Of a stretch of 64,000 nt of DNA, positions 1-13,957 are shown in pieces (position 1 is the stretch's first letter; every line of letters starts with the position of its first letter). The position numbers were made by a program, and so were the translations under genes. Source of the DNA: Monosporascus cannonballus (taxonomy: Eukaryota; Ascomycota; Sordariomycetes; Xylariales); NCBI GenBank assembly GCA_004154925.1, contig QJNS01000700.1:147522-211521 (forward strand), read 5' to 3'. The notes under the pieces are model-generated. The model did no database searches, had not been told where the DNA came from, and worked only from the letters and a program-made list of their open reading frames with translations.

Positions 1-500
1 ACGAAAATCATAAAAGACTTATATCGATATAATTTAAAAAATATAAAAAGTATTATAACAATTATATAGATATATTTCTTTTAAAAAGATAAATATGAAG
101 ATACCAGAATATTTATTATACGAATTTAAGAAATGTTTATTCAGTAGAAAAAAATATTAAAATATCTCTTTTACTTATTTTTAAAAATAAATTTAAGTTT
201 TTTAAAAAGTTTTAAAAATAACAAAAGATAAATTAAGCGCAATAATAGCTTAGCTAAAACCTTTATAATATTTGATTTAAAAAAGAAAATTCGTTATATT
301 TTATATCAATTTTAAAAAGCCTAATTGGTTAATTAGTAAAATTCGTATATCGTTACTTTTAAAATAAAAAAATCTTAAATTACTTAATAGTTATTTGTAT
401 ACATACAAAATTAGACTTAGAAAATGCGTATCGTTAAATAGTATTAAAAAAGGGTAAATAAAAAAGCGTTTTTAGAACGAAGTATTGAAGTAGGGGAGAG
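1..500. other. RIP-decayed transposon interior
   Basis: AT-rich sequence with no usable reading frame. It ends in a purine tract (about 486-500) directly before an LTR start at 501, so it is read as the 3' end of the interior of a plus-strand LTR element that begins outside the window. No protein domain is recognisable. Confidence 0.5.
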
Positions 501-890
501 TGTTACGTTTATAAGCAGCAGTCTTGGCTAATTAAAAAGTTAAGGTTTTGCATATATACTAAGGAATTCTTTTTCGCTATGGGTTTAACCCTAAATAAAA
601 CTACGGATGCTATTACGACTACTACTTATTATGTTTTTTCACTGGTTCAATTATTCAGCTTTAATACTATTAATTTAATTGATTTAGACTTTTTTTATTT
701 TAATATCCTTTTTACGGATTATAATACAATATATTTATTCCCTTTAATTAAATTATCTTTTCGTGGCTTAATTTATTTGGCTGCCAGCAAATGGCAATAA
801 ATTCTAGTTAGCTGCCGAAATAGTTCTCGATTTTATAATTAATATTCGAAAAAAGTTAGATTTTAATTAAAGATACGAGTTAATATAATT
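501..890 (+). repeat. LTR copy (a), second gypsy family, RIP-decayed
   Basis: The sequence begins TGTTACG after a polypurine tract and shares a block around 'cgctatgggtttaaccc' with the copy at 11,524 (cgccatgggttcaacccc) and, reversed, with copies near 6,925 and 13,430-13,727. Differences are mostly C-to-T or G-to-A, as expected from RIP. The right end is approximate. An open frame of 73 codons at 579-800 lies inside it and is not a gene. Confidence 0.6.
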
Positions 891-3800
891 ACGATTATAG
901 AAATATAAAAATGTTTATTCTTTATTATGAAACGATAACGATATAAATAATTAACGATAGTAAAACGATTACAAAATATTATTAATTTTAAAAGTATTTA
1001 AAAATTAAATATTTAAGGTATTTTATTTTGAGTAAAGTTTGTAATTAATTAATTTCGAAAAGTTATATATTTAAGGAGATGTAAATTTAAAATCATAACT
1101 TAATTATTTAACGTATTATACAATCTTGCGACTTAAATAAGTTCGCGATTTGTTTTTTGGTACGTCGTAATAAGGAATTTAATTTAATTAACTGTAATAC
1201 ATCAAATTAATTCAAACTAATCGGATTCTTTATCGCTGATTGCCTTTATATTCTTTTCGTAAATACGCGCATTATGTTCCGATTTGCCGCAAACATTATA
1301 TTTCCGTTTTTTCGTCTGAACGTTCTTACGACAATTATTTTCAGCCGTTATTAATTGCGATTATTTATTATTATTTTTCTTCGTAATTATAAAAGTTTAT
1401 GTTTTTTTACAGTAAATATTCCTCCGTTTAAAGCCGTTTATTTTTAGTTTTCCAGCGATTATTAGAAATATGGTTCGTTTTACGTAAATAACCGGTTTTT
1501 TAAAAAAGGTTTTATATAAAAGTATTCAGTTATTACATATTAATGATTTAATTGATTTAATTATTTTTGTTCGCAAACTACCTTGGTAGTTTTTAATTTT
1601 TTTTATAAATAACGTCTTTATTAAAACGCTTTAAAAATATTCTTAAAAGTATTTATAGGTGGAAAAATAACAGAATTGGCAAAAGTAAGCCGCGAAATAG
1701 TTAATATAAGTACAACTAAAACTTGTAATTCGGAAAAAAAGTAATAAGGATCGAATAAAATAAATCTCGTTTTTGCCAATTCGGATTTAATATTATCGGT
1801 CGTTATCGCCATTTTAAATACGTTGCGGAAGCCGGCGATAAAACTTTTATTAGCAATATAAGTAACGTATTGCCGTATAAAACTTTCGATATAAAACGAA
1901 TACGTACGTTTTAATACGGAAAAATAAAATACGTCGAAAGATTAAAACCGCTAAAAGAAATAGGTAAGCATATAAAATGTGATAATATGGTTAATTTGGC
2001 AGTATTTTTCTATTTCGATCTAATAGTGGTTTTCGTAACCGTTAACAACAAGGAGACGTTTTAAGCTTTTGGTACGCGTTTTAATATGTTTGTCGAAATA
2101 TTTAATCTATTTTAAACTTAATTTATTTATTATTTAGCCGTTTTCGCTTACAACAAACTTCCAGTTAAATAAAAGTAAGTTATCGGCGAATTAGCGAAAA
2201 AGGTAATTTTTCTCGATAAGAATAATAAATAAGAGTAAAGCCCAGCTTTAAAAATTAACGGCCTATATTACCGTAAATTATTTTCGAATTTTTCGCTAAG
2301 TTTATCGAGATTTTTTATACCTTTAACATTAATAATAATTATGTTTATTATTATAAAAAACTTTATTAAAAATTTTGTTTTATCGAAATTATAAATATCT
2401 TTTTTTACGATACCGTATTTTGCGATTATAATTCGGATAAGCTTAAATTATTTCTGATATATTTTTAAAGTTTTATATAAAATCTTTTAATAATTTATTT
2501 TTCGATTTAAACGCGTTTCGAAGTTTTTTTGCCGTTTAATAAAGTTAGATATTTAATTAATTTCGATGCGTTTTATAACGCGTTACATAAGTAACAAATT
2601 CGCTATATTTTTAACATACTAATACCGGATAGGAAATGTTTGCGTATTTAGGTTAAGGATCCGTTTAACGATCAATTTTTTTCAGTTGGCGTTAATTTTC
2701 GCAAATTAAGGATAATATCGGCTCGAGCGCGTTTATCGTGGTATCGAGCATTTAAGGTCGTTTTAGCGATATCATATATTGTACTAAGCTTTTTATAACT
2801 AAGTTTTAAGGTGCGTTTTTTTATCTAAACGGCTAAAGTTTTTTATAAAAAGCTATATATATTATTGATGTTAAATAATATATATTTAAAGTTAGTAATC
2901 GGGATAGAAATAAAAAATAAGTCGCAAACTTAGATAATACGTGATATTTTATATTAATTATAGAATTTAAAATATAACGTATTTTTGAAACGGTTTAAAT
3001 TAATAAACCAAACTTGGATATTTGAATATTGCATAATAAATATAAATAGATTTAAAGGATTAATTATAAAAAATCAATTTATTTAAATTAAAAAAGCGAA
3101 AATAAATTATTAAGGACATATTTATATAAAGTTTAAATGAATTAAAATTATAATAATATCGATATAACTAATAAATTAAAATAGATTAATAACGGAATTA
3201 AAAGGAAGTTTAAAATTTATAATTCCGTTTAAAAAAAGAAACTTAAAAAGAGATTAATATTTCAATTTAATTAAAATAATAAAGCTTCTATATTAAATAT
3301 AATATATTTAAATGTTTTTACGTTAATAAGCTAATATTGCGTATAAGTTTTTTTTTAAAATATTTTTGAAGATCGTTAATATTAATTAGTAAAATCATTT
3401 TAGCCCCAAAATTAATAATAGAAATATTAATAATAAAAGTATTAATAATAAAATTAAAAATACGTAAGTTCTATATTTATCGTTAATACTATATCGATTA
3501 AAAACCAACTTTACTTATATAAAAAAGTCGATATTTTTAATATAATTATAAAACGTGAAGAAAATATAAACGAAAATATTAAACATTTAAAATCCCTTTA
3601 TATTTACATATTCGTATAATAATTTTATACTATTAAATTCTATTAATGTGAAGCCTTTTTTTATTGGTAATATTCGCTAAAGTCTAATCAATTTATTAAA
3701 AGTCCGTCGAAATTACTAAAATTTAAAGCATAATAAAGGTTATTATTTATTTCGAAACTTTTTATAGTTGAAAAACAAACAAAGTTTTAATGTTAAATAT

Positions 3801-6599
3801 TATTATATATTACCGAGCAATTAAATTTAAATACGAAAATAAATTTAAAAACGAATTACTTTTCAGTAATTTTATTAATATTTTGAAGTTTATTACTAAT
3901 TATAATTAAGATTAAAGATAAAAAAACAGACAAATATTATTAAAATATTTAAAAAACGACTCGTTTAATTTATTAAAACCGTTTTACAAATTTTCATTTT
4001 CAAAGTTATATTTTTGCATAATATATTTAGATTTAAGCTATATTTTCCAGGCCGAGCTATATATATAGGAATTATTACAGGATGTAATTTATATTAAAAA
4101 TACTAAAGGTATATTTTTACAATTCTTTAATTATTATAAATTCGGATTTCGAGTAAATATAACAATTAAAGTTGATTTTGTGGGATATTACCAAATATAT
4201 TTATTTTTTTAAATTTTAATTTATTGAAATTTCGATTACGTATTAGTGTAAAAAAGTTAATAAATTACGTTAACAATATAGGTTTATAAAAGTGAAAATA
4301 ACTAAAAACTACTTTATTATATATAAAACCTTTTTTTAACAACTTACTATTTAAGATGAATTTATTTAAAAGGTTTTAAAGCTTTTTAAAATACAAAAAT
4401 TAAAATAATTATTAATTTTTAAATATTAATTAAAGGTTTTAATAAACTATATTTAACATAGACTATTTAATTAAATATATATATATATTTAAAAATATAT
4501 AATAAAAACTTACACTATCGTTAAAAACGTTAATTTCAAAACTAAAATTATAAATAAAAACGAATATCTTGAAAACTTCTTAAAAAGAATTTTAATTAAT
4601 TATTTTTAAAATATTTAAAATTAGTTGTAAATAATTTTCGAAACTTTATATATAACGTTTTGTAATACTATTATAACATTAATTAAATATTAGATTTTTA
4701 AAAGTTAAATTGATTTAATATAAAAAATAAATATAATTCGTTTTACTTTTAGTTAATTAAATAAAACTTAATAAAAAAATATTTTAATTCTTTTAAAAAC
4801 GTAACTTTAAACTTAAACTTATTTTATTAGAGAAATGTAATTAAATATTCAAAATTATTAATAATACATAAAAACTAAAGATTATGTTTATATAATAAGT
4901 TTAAACTTTTAAAACGTTTCAGAAAAAAATAAAAAAATCGTAAAATTTATTAGTTATTGTAAATTTACATAATATTGTATTAAAGATTATCGTAGAGATA
5001 ATATAATATATTAATCTATCGATTAATGTAATAGTTTTTTAATCGAACAATTTTTATAAATTAAGATTTTGTTATAAATAAACTAATTATCCAAATAACT
5101 AAACAAAACCTCAGAAAATAATTTATCAATTTTAAAAAACAGTTTTATTAGTTTTACGGTAATTAAAGATGCGGAATATAAATATATAAGTTATCTTCGA
5201 ATATAAATAACATTAATTTAATCTCGCTCGATAAGAATTAATATATAATGTCTACTAAATTCGAAGTTAATAGATCGAATTTAAGTATAATATAATTTCT
5301 AACGAGATTTCATAATTACAAAATTAATCAAAATACTTGATTTAAAGAAAGCTTTTAATATATATATAATATATTTAATTGCAGTAATTATTTTAATTTT
5401 AAAATTAAGAATAAAATATTGTTTAACGATAGAGATTTTTAAAAATAAAAACCGAATCTTTTCGTCTTAATGTTTCCAACGTATTTTACTTTACAATAAT
5501 ACAAAACCTAAATTAATTAAAATTTATTATTAATGTAAACTATATTATTAAAACTAAAATATTTTATTTTATTTTACAAAACTGTAAATTGTGCTATAAA
5601 AAAGTCTTTTCTTAAATTAGCTTTAAAATAAACTTGTTAAAAATAAAGATATTTGGTACTTTATTGAAATCTACGTTTTAGAAGTTAATATGAATAATTA
5701 GATTTTTCTATTTATTAATATTATATTAAATAAGCAATGTAATAAAAAGTAGGAAACAACATCGATGAATTTATTAAAATTATAAAGATAATAATAATAA
5801 ATTTATATAAAAGAGATGTTTATTTTCAAATGTCGAAAAACAAATATAAACACGTAATATCTTCAATTATAGTAAATTAATTAATAAATAATTAATAAAA
5901 TATAAAAAAATTAAAACTTTCGAAAACGCGAAAAGAAACTTCGATATTTTAAAGTCGGAATTAATTAACATTTATCTAAATTTAATAAAGTTTTTAAAAG
6001 TTTTATAATTACGAAAACCTTAGATATATTAAATAGTAGAAATAAAAAGATAGCTGAAATATTAAAAGGAAACATCTATAATATTACATTTATTAAATTA
6101 CTATAAAGTTTTAAAATTTTAATCATCGATATTAGAAATAAGCTGCAAAACTAAAAAAAAAGTTAATATTATATTCGAAAGAAATATAATCCGGTTAAAT
6201 ATATTGTGTTACAATTTAAATTAATTATTCCAGTAAGGTTTAAAAAAAGAATTTAATTAATAATAATATAGATATCAAAGCCGAATAAAACATTATATTT
6301 TATTCTACGTTAAGAAATATCCGCTATTAAAACGATAAATTCGAATTTTTCTTATGCGATTTAATAGTTAAAAGAAAATTAAATTTGAAACGTAATCAAG
6401 CTGGTAATATAATTAATTAACCGATTATTTATTATTTCGTTTTTTGCTATTAACGATAATTATATTATATAATTATTAATATTAGGACTTATTTTAAAAC
6501 AATGTAGAAAATAATATAGAAAATATTAAACTTTAGCCCAATACAAATTATGATTTTTCCAATAATGATGAAACGAATTAACTGTAAGATTTACGGAAA
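891..6599. repeat. RIP-decayed repeat block, no gene
   Basis: Very AT-rich. Remaining C residues sit largely in CpG or CpT, and CpA/TpG are scarce, which is the RIP signature. A 63-codon minus frame at 1,621-1,812 weakly resembles the start of a retroelement Gag, but I cannot support a domain. No intact gene is seen. Confidence 0.6.
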
Positions 6600-6925
6600 T
6601 GATTAATTTTTTTAAAAGATGCAGCCGGTAAATTTATAAATTATTTTATTAAATTAAGATAATAAAGGTTTGCTTTAATTAGCGTGGATAAACAAGTTAT
6701 ATTACGACTCGGAAAATGGTTCCCAAAATAAAGAACTTGAACCGATTATATTAATAGTATTAAATGATAATAATTAATATATTAAAGACATTTAATTAAT
6801 AGTAGTTATAATAACCATTGTTATTATTCGCCTTGCTGTTAAATTCATGGGAAAAATGAACTTGTTAATATATATGCGAAACTTTAATTTTTTATAATTA
6901 ATCGAAGCTAATTATTGACGTAATA
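6600..6925 (-). repeat. LTR copy (b), second gypsy family, inverted
   Basis: The reverse complement starts TATTACGTC (ancestrally TGTTAC) after a purine tract (aagggagg) at 6,926-6,935. It then matches the LTR at 11,524 through the region around 'tttcgcatatatattaa' and 'ccattaatataatcgg'. The lower boundary is approximate. RIP-type transitions dominate the differences. Confidence 0.6.
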
Positions 6926-9900
6926 CCTCCCTTATTTTAAATTCTATTTTGAAATAAAAAACGTTTTCGTTTTATCGGAAGAAGTAATGGCAATCTAACG
7001 TTAAAAGAAGTATAATATATATATATATTCTTATTAATTACATCTTTTTCTTACGACGTAATATATTTTCTAATATTTTTAATTTAAAATTTCTATTTCG
7101 TTTTTTAATTAGTCCTTTACATTATAATAACCTTTTCTTATTTTTGTATGCTTTGTTTTCCGTTTATTAATCGTTAATTGACCTCTTGTATTTTTTTTCT
7201 AAAATGAGTTTTTGATAACAGAATAAGATTTTAGTTGTTTTCTAATAGTTTGTTTTATATTTTCCATTTATTAATACGGAGTTTTGTAAATTTCTACTAC
7301 TTTAGCTTAAATGCGTTAATAGTTAATTAACGGACGAAATCTATATTTTACTTCGATATTATAATATGCTTTACGTATTAATTCGGAGCCGTGTCGTGTT
7401 TAACGAAATATATAAATATTTTATTTAGAAAATAAAGAAAAATCTGAAAACTTTTAAAAACAGGCGTTAAATATTTATTACGTTAAAATTCTTTAAATAA
7501 GGTTTTAACCTGATTTTTATTTTGTAAACCAAGGTATGTTTTAATCTTTTTTTTCTATTTTTCATTGATTATATTTTCTTATTTAAATTTGGCTTTTTAG
7601 TTTTCTGTGTATCAAATTCTCGTATAATAATATAAAATAAATAGATTAGTTAAGTAAAATATATTTAATTAAAATGCAATTTAAAAGTCCTAATTTTGTA
7701 AATATATACTGATATATTATAGAAATCAATTTTTTTATAAATAGAATCTTAATAATTTTTTAATTCTGTTATTTAAAAACACGGTACTAAATGTTTTAAA
7801 AGCACGTTTTAATTAAATATATAATGAGTTAACCGAATACTTATATTTAGTAATTTTATTAATACGAATAATATTATTTATTATTATTTCAATATAATTA
7901 AAGTTGGAATAACGGATAATACCATTTATGTCTTTCTTTAATAGCGTATAATATCTTTAAGTAATAAAACGAGCGGTTTCGAAAATATATAACATTTATT
8001 TTTATAGTCCGGTAATAAAGTACGTATATTAAATTCATACTATTCCTTAAGTAGAAATATTATTTGACGGGAATAAATATAATAATTCTTAAAGCGATAT
8101 AATTATTATATTTTGCCATCAATCCGAATAAGTTTCGAAATTTAATAATATTTCAACATATATTTAAAAGCGGATTTTTCTTAATTTTATAATATAATAA
8201 GTATTGATCGATTAAACTTAACTTTTCGAGTAAAATAAAACATAAAAACGTAATACAAAATATCGTTATATAACTTTTTTAATAATTTTTAAGTTTTTGC
8301 TCTATTTAAAAGTTTAATATTTAAAGTTTTAATAAATTTACTAAATTTAAATCAATGTATTTTCTTATGATATCACTTAAAGTTAACTTAAATTAAATTT
8401 TTAAATATCTCTTTAAGAACGTCGATATTATGATATATTTAAAAACATTTACATATATAATAAACAAAAAATCGTAATACAATTACGTAAATATAAAAGA
8501 TAATTAATAAATTATAAAACTATTACAAATGTTAAAATACATTTAATATAGATAATAACGAATATTAAAAAATAATTAATAATATATACGTTTTTTTAAT
8601 GGTTTCGTTTTTTTAAAAATAGATTTTTATATTTTCTGTGACAAATTCGAATTTTTGTTTAATATTATCGAAAAAGTTACCGTATATTATTATAGTTTTT
8701 ATTTAATTACTTATAAATATCGTTGTCTTTATACTTTTTAAACCTTAATTTTTATAAATCTTTATTTTTTAATAATAATATTTATTTTTTATTTAGAAAT
8801 ATATGTATTTGTATTTATATATATATTTTTATAGTATTATAATACGTTTAATTACTTTATTATATATATTTTCATCAAATCAAAACTTTTCAAACTTTAA
8901 AGCTTTTATATTAATACGGAATTTAATGAATTAATTATGTAAATAAAATATTTGTTGATTAAAAATAATACTTCTAATATTATTACAAGCAATTAAGTTA
9001 AGTATAATCCAAATTCTTAAAGTTTCGATGATTTTTTAGCTTATTATTATTGTGTTTTTAAAGCTTTAAAATATTTTATATTCGTTAAACTTTTTATTAA
9101 CAAGATAAATCAACATTTAGCTTTTTAATTTTAGAAAAATAATAAGTTTCTAACTAATCTATCCGATATTCGCAAACTCCAAAATCCCCCACATCGTCAA
9201 GTTTTCATATTTCAGCTATATTTTTCGTTTAGCTATCGATTTCGTAATAGTATTAAAAATATAATATTTATTTTCTCTCTGTAATTCTAGTTATAAAGAA
9301 TTGAATATCTTTTAAACCTTATTATTTTTATGAATAGAAGAATAATTTTATCGAAAAAAATCTCGTAATCTTCTTAATTTTAGATATTTTCAAACAATCT
9401 TTTACAAATTATAGATTAATAACGTTAATATATAATATTAATATTAATGAATTTTTTTATCTTTAATTTTATAAATTTCTTCCGGTCCAAGAATAATTTA
9501 CCGAGTTTTCGATTTATTTATAAATATTAATAAATTATATATCTCTTAATATCCTCTTTATATTTTAATAACTGGTTTATATTTCTAATAATATTACAGT
9601 TATTACTACAGTTATTACTTATGCTATATTTAAATATTTTATATTAAACTATCTTCATATTATAATCTATTTTGTATTAAGCAATAATATGTGTTTAAAG
9701 TAATATTTATTTAGTTTATTTTCGTTTTCGTTATACATCGGTTTTTAGAATAACGAATTACCGATATTAATTTTTAGAAAATAATAAACGCATAGTTGCC
9801 GATTAATAAAATACTGCTTTTTAAAAGTAAGTCCAGAATAAAAGACGTATTCGTTAAAATTATTTACGCCGGTTGTTTAAGTTAACTTATGGTGCATCTT

Positions 9901-11523
9901 ATTAAGGACTTTCGATACGTTAATAAATTATTTATTTAAATTTCGAAATATTAAACTTAATATTTTACGAACTTTGTAACAAATCTTTTTACGCTTTTAA
10001 ACTTTTTAGAAATTGCTGGATATTCTCGTTTTTCGAATATATATTATTTTATAGCGTTACGAAAAATACGTATAGTAATTATATTAGATTAATTAATAAA
10101 TATAATTATATCTTTAAAACAAATTAATTTAAAACTTTTTAAACGAATTTTATAAAAAAACGGAAAGTTAAATTAGATTTCTATATATTGAATTATACGA
10201 TTTTTTATCAATTTAACAAAGCTTCTTTTTAGCGTTTAATTCAAAAAAGGTGTATCGATTTCCTTTATATAATTCAAATTCGCAATATCTTACAAAATTC
10301 GATAAATTGTTACCTTAATATTTTAACTGTTTTCAAATGTAAATGAAAACATAAATTAAGCTTTATTCTTTTATATATTAATATTTTGCAAATAATTGCG
10401 ATAATAGAGTATACGAATAGTTAATTTCGTAATAATATTATTATTTATTATTATATAATTTTTACATAGTTTATTCGCTATTTAAACTTTAAAAATTATT
10501 TTTAATACCTTTGATAATTTTAAGTTCTTAATTTCTTTATAATTCGACACTTATGCCACTAAATATATCGTTCTTAATATCGTATACCCGATAGTGTTTA
10601 TTAAGTAATATTTTATGCAATTATCCTTTTGCTAATTCTTTAATTCTTAATATCTCTTTTTATCTTTAACAAATTACTTTAATTTATTAAAAAACCTTCT
10701 TTGATAATGTTTTATTAATTTCTTTTAAATAGTAAATATTTTATTTGATACAGTTATTGATAAAATCCGCATCCATTTTACTGTACTTTAGTTTAATCTT
10801 TTTAAATATATTAATATCGCGTAATATATTATAAAACAATGGTAAATTGTTGATTTTTAAAAATTAAACTTTTATTTTACTCTTAATTCTTTAATTAATA
10901 AATTAATTAACTTTACTGCTTTACGTAATAATTACTTTAGTAACGTCGTCCGTTTTATCTTTTAATAACTTAAATTTTGACGTAATTAATTTTTCGGAAT
11001 ACGAGGATTTTATACTATAATTCTTTATATCGATGATATAATTTGATTAATAAACGTGTTTTTTATCTTTATAATATTTTATAAAAGTTAAAACCGTAAC
11101 TTTTGATAATAAACTTGCTTGTAGAAATTATATTAAGCAAAAACTTAATTTGTTTTTTGTTTATACCGTTTAATAATTTTCTTAATTTTCTAATAATCGA
11201 AATATACATTTTTTTTATTTAATATATTTCGTTAAATAATATATCTAATTTTAACTTTTCGTTTAACTTTAAAAATCGAACAAGGTTCGATAATTTCTTT
11301 TGTTATTTTTAAGAACTTTATCGATTTTAATTTTCGTTACAATTTTATATTAATAAAAGATATATTTTTCTAGGAATTCGTTTTTGCCGTAAATATAATT
11401 ATACGTAAAATTTTAACTTCGAAATATCAGCAAAATTTATATTAAATTTCAATAATTGTTTTATATTTGTTTTTATTTACCATTAATTAAATGTTAAAAT
11501 TTAAATAATGAAGTGGGGCGGGG
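6926..11523. repeat. RIP-decayed transposon interior, no gene
   Basis: AT-rich block between two LTR copies of opposite orientation. It ends in a polypurine tract, 'gaagtggggcgggg', immediately before the LTR at 11,524. I can decode no domain in it. Confidence 0.55.
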
Positions 11524-11790
11524 TGTTACACCTATGATCAAACTCAGCTGATCAGAAAGCCGGAGTTTCGCATGTATATTAAGAAGTTCTTTTTCGCCAT
11601 GGGTTCAACCCCGAGGCATCACCAGCACCATCACCACTTAGTATGTCTTCCGTCATTTTCAGTCATCAAGGTTCAACACCATTAATATAATCGGATTCAG
11701 TTCTTCATTTTTCGACAGTCCCATTCCGTACCGTGACAAAAAATGGTTATCCGCACTGATCAAGACCAATTCTCCCTACCCCAATTTAAT
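11524..11790 (+). repeat. LTR copy (c), second gypsy family, least decayed
   Basis: Begins TGTTACACC after a polypurine tract. It keeps normal base composition (ccatgggttcaaccccg; ccaccagcaccatcacc), unlike its AT-rich surroundings, so it is probably the youngest or least RIP-affected copy. Matching sequence to copies (a), (b) and (d) stops near 11,790 while the other copies continue, so this copy is probably truncated there. Confidence 0.65.
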
Positions 11791-13022
11791 AATTGCGATA
11801 TTTAAAAGTTTTAAAAAGTTATAACCTTTTTTAAGATATTAATTAATAATTCTTTTAATACAAAGTTAAAACAAAAATTACTGTTTATATACATTTATAT
11901 ATATTCCATTAATAATTTAAAGTAATTATACGTTAATAAATTATATCTTTTTATATATAACTGTAATTTCTTAATACTATTTAATTATTATTCGAGATTT
12001 TTAATTATTATCGACAACTTTACGATTATTATATTGTTTTTTCGTTTTGAGCTATAAAATATCGTTTTAAACAAAATATCTTTCGATTTCTGTTTTCAAA
12101 GTTACCTATTTCTTTTATTATTATACTCGTTAATCGATTAAAAAATTTTAATATTTTAAGAAATTTTGCGTACTTCTGTACCTGTTTATATAAAATTATA
12201 CTCAAAAGCCTTTTTTATTTAAGTTATTCCTATTACAAAATTTAACTCAATAATATTTAATTAAATATTAATAAAATTATTAATTTCTTTTTATTAATCG
12301 TTTAATTTGTTAAAAGGCCTAATTAGCTTTTTTTATAATTTATTAATAGTCAAATTTCTATTGTTAAAAATATATTAAATTTTAAATTCAAATAATTTAA
12401 TTTACGAAATTTATCAGATTAATAAAAACCGCCTAGTAAACTTATTAAGTTATTAATATATATAACTAGTATTTCAATGGTATATTTTAACGAATATCGA
12501 ATTTTATAAATTTATTTCCTAGATTATTTTAACGTTTAAGAATAATTTAACATTTTAGTTTTATAATATTGTAATTTAATTCCGTTTTCTTCGAGATATT
12601 ACTTTTATAATATGTTATATATTTTATCTTATTAATTATTTAATTTTACGTATTTTCGAAATTCCGTTTATATAAGTCCGCTTTTATAATCATTCTTTTT
12701 ATTTTAAGCTTATAATTATTAATAATTCATGTCGAAATCATTGTAAATCCTTTAAGTATTTTTATAACATAATTTTCATTAAGAGCTTGAACAAATATTT
12801 TATTTTTACAAAGGAAATATGTAAAAACTTTCGCCTTAATAATATAATATACTATAAATATCTAATAATAAACGATAACTTTTAGAAAAACTTTGTTTTT
12901 CGATACGTTTTTATAGGGATGAACTTTTAAAATGTTTTATTATTTTGGCCGTATTAAGTTAATAATTATTCGTACTGAAAAAATCCGATTATAACTGCAA
13001 ATTTACAGCATTATTGAGATTC
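11791..13022 (-). repeat. RIP-decayed retroelement interior
   Basis: AT-rich sequence downstream, in the minus sense, of the reverse-transcriptase relic at 13,023-13,427. It is where RNase H and integrase of that element would lie, but stop codons prevent recognition. Confidence 0.45.
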
Positions 13023-13427
13023 TTATATATTAATCGTAATTTCGGCAAATTTGTACTTAAGAAAAGTTTTATTTATGTTAACAATATGTTTAAAAACGAA
13101 CCGTCGAGTTCTGGGAAAAAATTTAATATTATTGTAATACGTCCTTAATTTCTTAATATTAACGTTATTTGCGAATAGCCGCGTTATTTCGAGTGTTAAA
13201 TTCTTTAAAAAAAACTTCCCGATTACATAATAGAAATAAGCTATAAAATTGGTAAATCTTATAAGTATAGTAGTATATCGGAGTAATCCTAACGGTATTA
13301 CGAACGTTATTATATATCTGGTAACAAAAGCTAAAGTAACCTGATCGTACCTAGAGAAGAAGTCTATAAAGGAAACCAAAAAGTAAATGGCGAAATCTGC
13401 AGAGAACTCGTCGCAGTTTTCTGACAT
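13023..13427 (-). pseudogene. Ty3/gypsy reverse transcriptase fossil
   Basis: A 134-codon open frame survives in the AT-rich block. It reads like the palm of a fungal gypsy reverse transcriptase: 'SFIDFFSRYDQVTLA' matches the usual S-x-ID-x-x-SGYDQ-x-x-LA segment, followed by 'FVIPLGLLRYTT' and 'FTNFIAYF' (usual TPLGLLRxTTLPxGxTNS). The catalytic F-x-DD box reads 'FANNVNIK'. Both aspartates are now asparagine, each explained by one G-to-A change (GAC/GAT to AAC/AAT). Being open is therefore chance, and the enzyme would be dead. It joins LTR copy (d) almost directly, so Gag and protease have been lost. The family assignment is from memory of conserved motifs. Confidence 0.75.
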
Positions 13428-13727
13428 AAATGCATCCCGCGTTTCTGATCAAGACCTCATCTCCTCCGAATGTTAATCGAAAAGTCGAAAGTTGTCTCGG
13501 CAGCTACCTAAAGCCAGTTTCTTTTCCTTGGTAGCTAAATGAATTGGGGTAGGGAGAATTGGTTATGATTAGTGCGAATAAACACGCTATATTACGATCC
13601 GGAAAAGGATTACTAAAATAAAAAACTTAAACCGATTGTATTAATGGTTTTAAACGTCGATAATTAAAGTATTAGAAAAATATGCTAATTAGTAATCGTA
13701 ATAATCAGGAACCATTCTTTCGGTCAT
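13428..13727 (-). repeat. LTR copy (d) with leader, second gypsy family
   Basis: The reverse complement shares 'accaattctccctacccc' with copy (c) and 'gtagctgccga' plus flanking sequence with copy (a). It runs straight into the reverse-transcriptase relic on the same strand, so it is the 5' end of that minus-strand element. The first roughly 100 bases of the LTR are missing at the right edge, near 13,727. Confidence 0.6.
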
Positions 13728-13957
13728 CTGTGTGTTTTGCAAAGTACTATGTAAGGATTCATACTGCCGGGTTTGTGAAAGTGGCCTTATAGAGAACTTG
13801 TACTCTCTTATACAAGCGACCATGAGCAATTACCAGAGAACTTCTGTCAGGTGCCAAGGTTCGACGCCCTTTCTGGGGCTCAGCGACCCTCCAGTGAGGG
13901 TCCGGCTTGTGTATTAATAGGGGGCGAAGCCCCCTATTAGTTAACGAAAAGCAGGCG
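13728..13957. other. GC-normal insert with two perfect hairpins
   Basis: About 230 bp of non-RIP sequence between an LTR remnant and the next LTR. It contains a 7-bp hairpin (GACCCTC/GAGGGTC, 13,885-13,902) and an 11-bp perfect hairpin with a GAA loop (TAATAGGGGGC/GCCCCCTATTA, 13,915-13,939). The 61-codon frame at 13,732-13,917 has no recognisable domain. A Helitron 3' end is one possibility, because the hairpin is followed closely by TTAGT, close to CTAGT. This is not established. Confidence 0.4.

Noticed and set aside
579..800. 73-codon plus frame in the first LTR
   Set aside because: AT-driven frame inside LTR copy (a); no domain.
1621..1812. 63-codon minus frame with faint Gag-like look
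   Set aside because: The similarity is too weak and short to call without a profile search.
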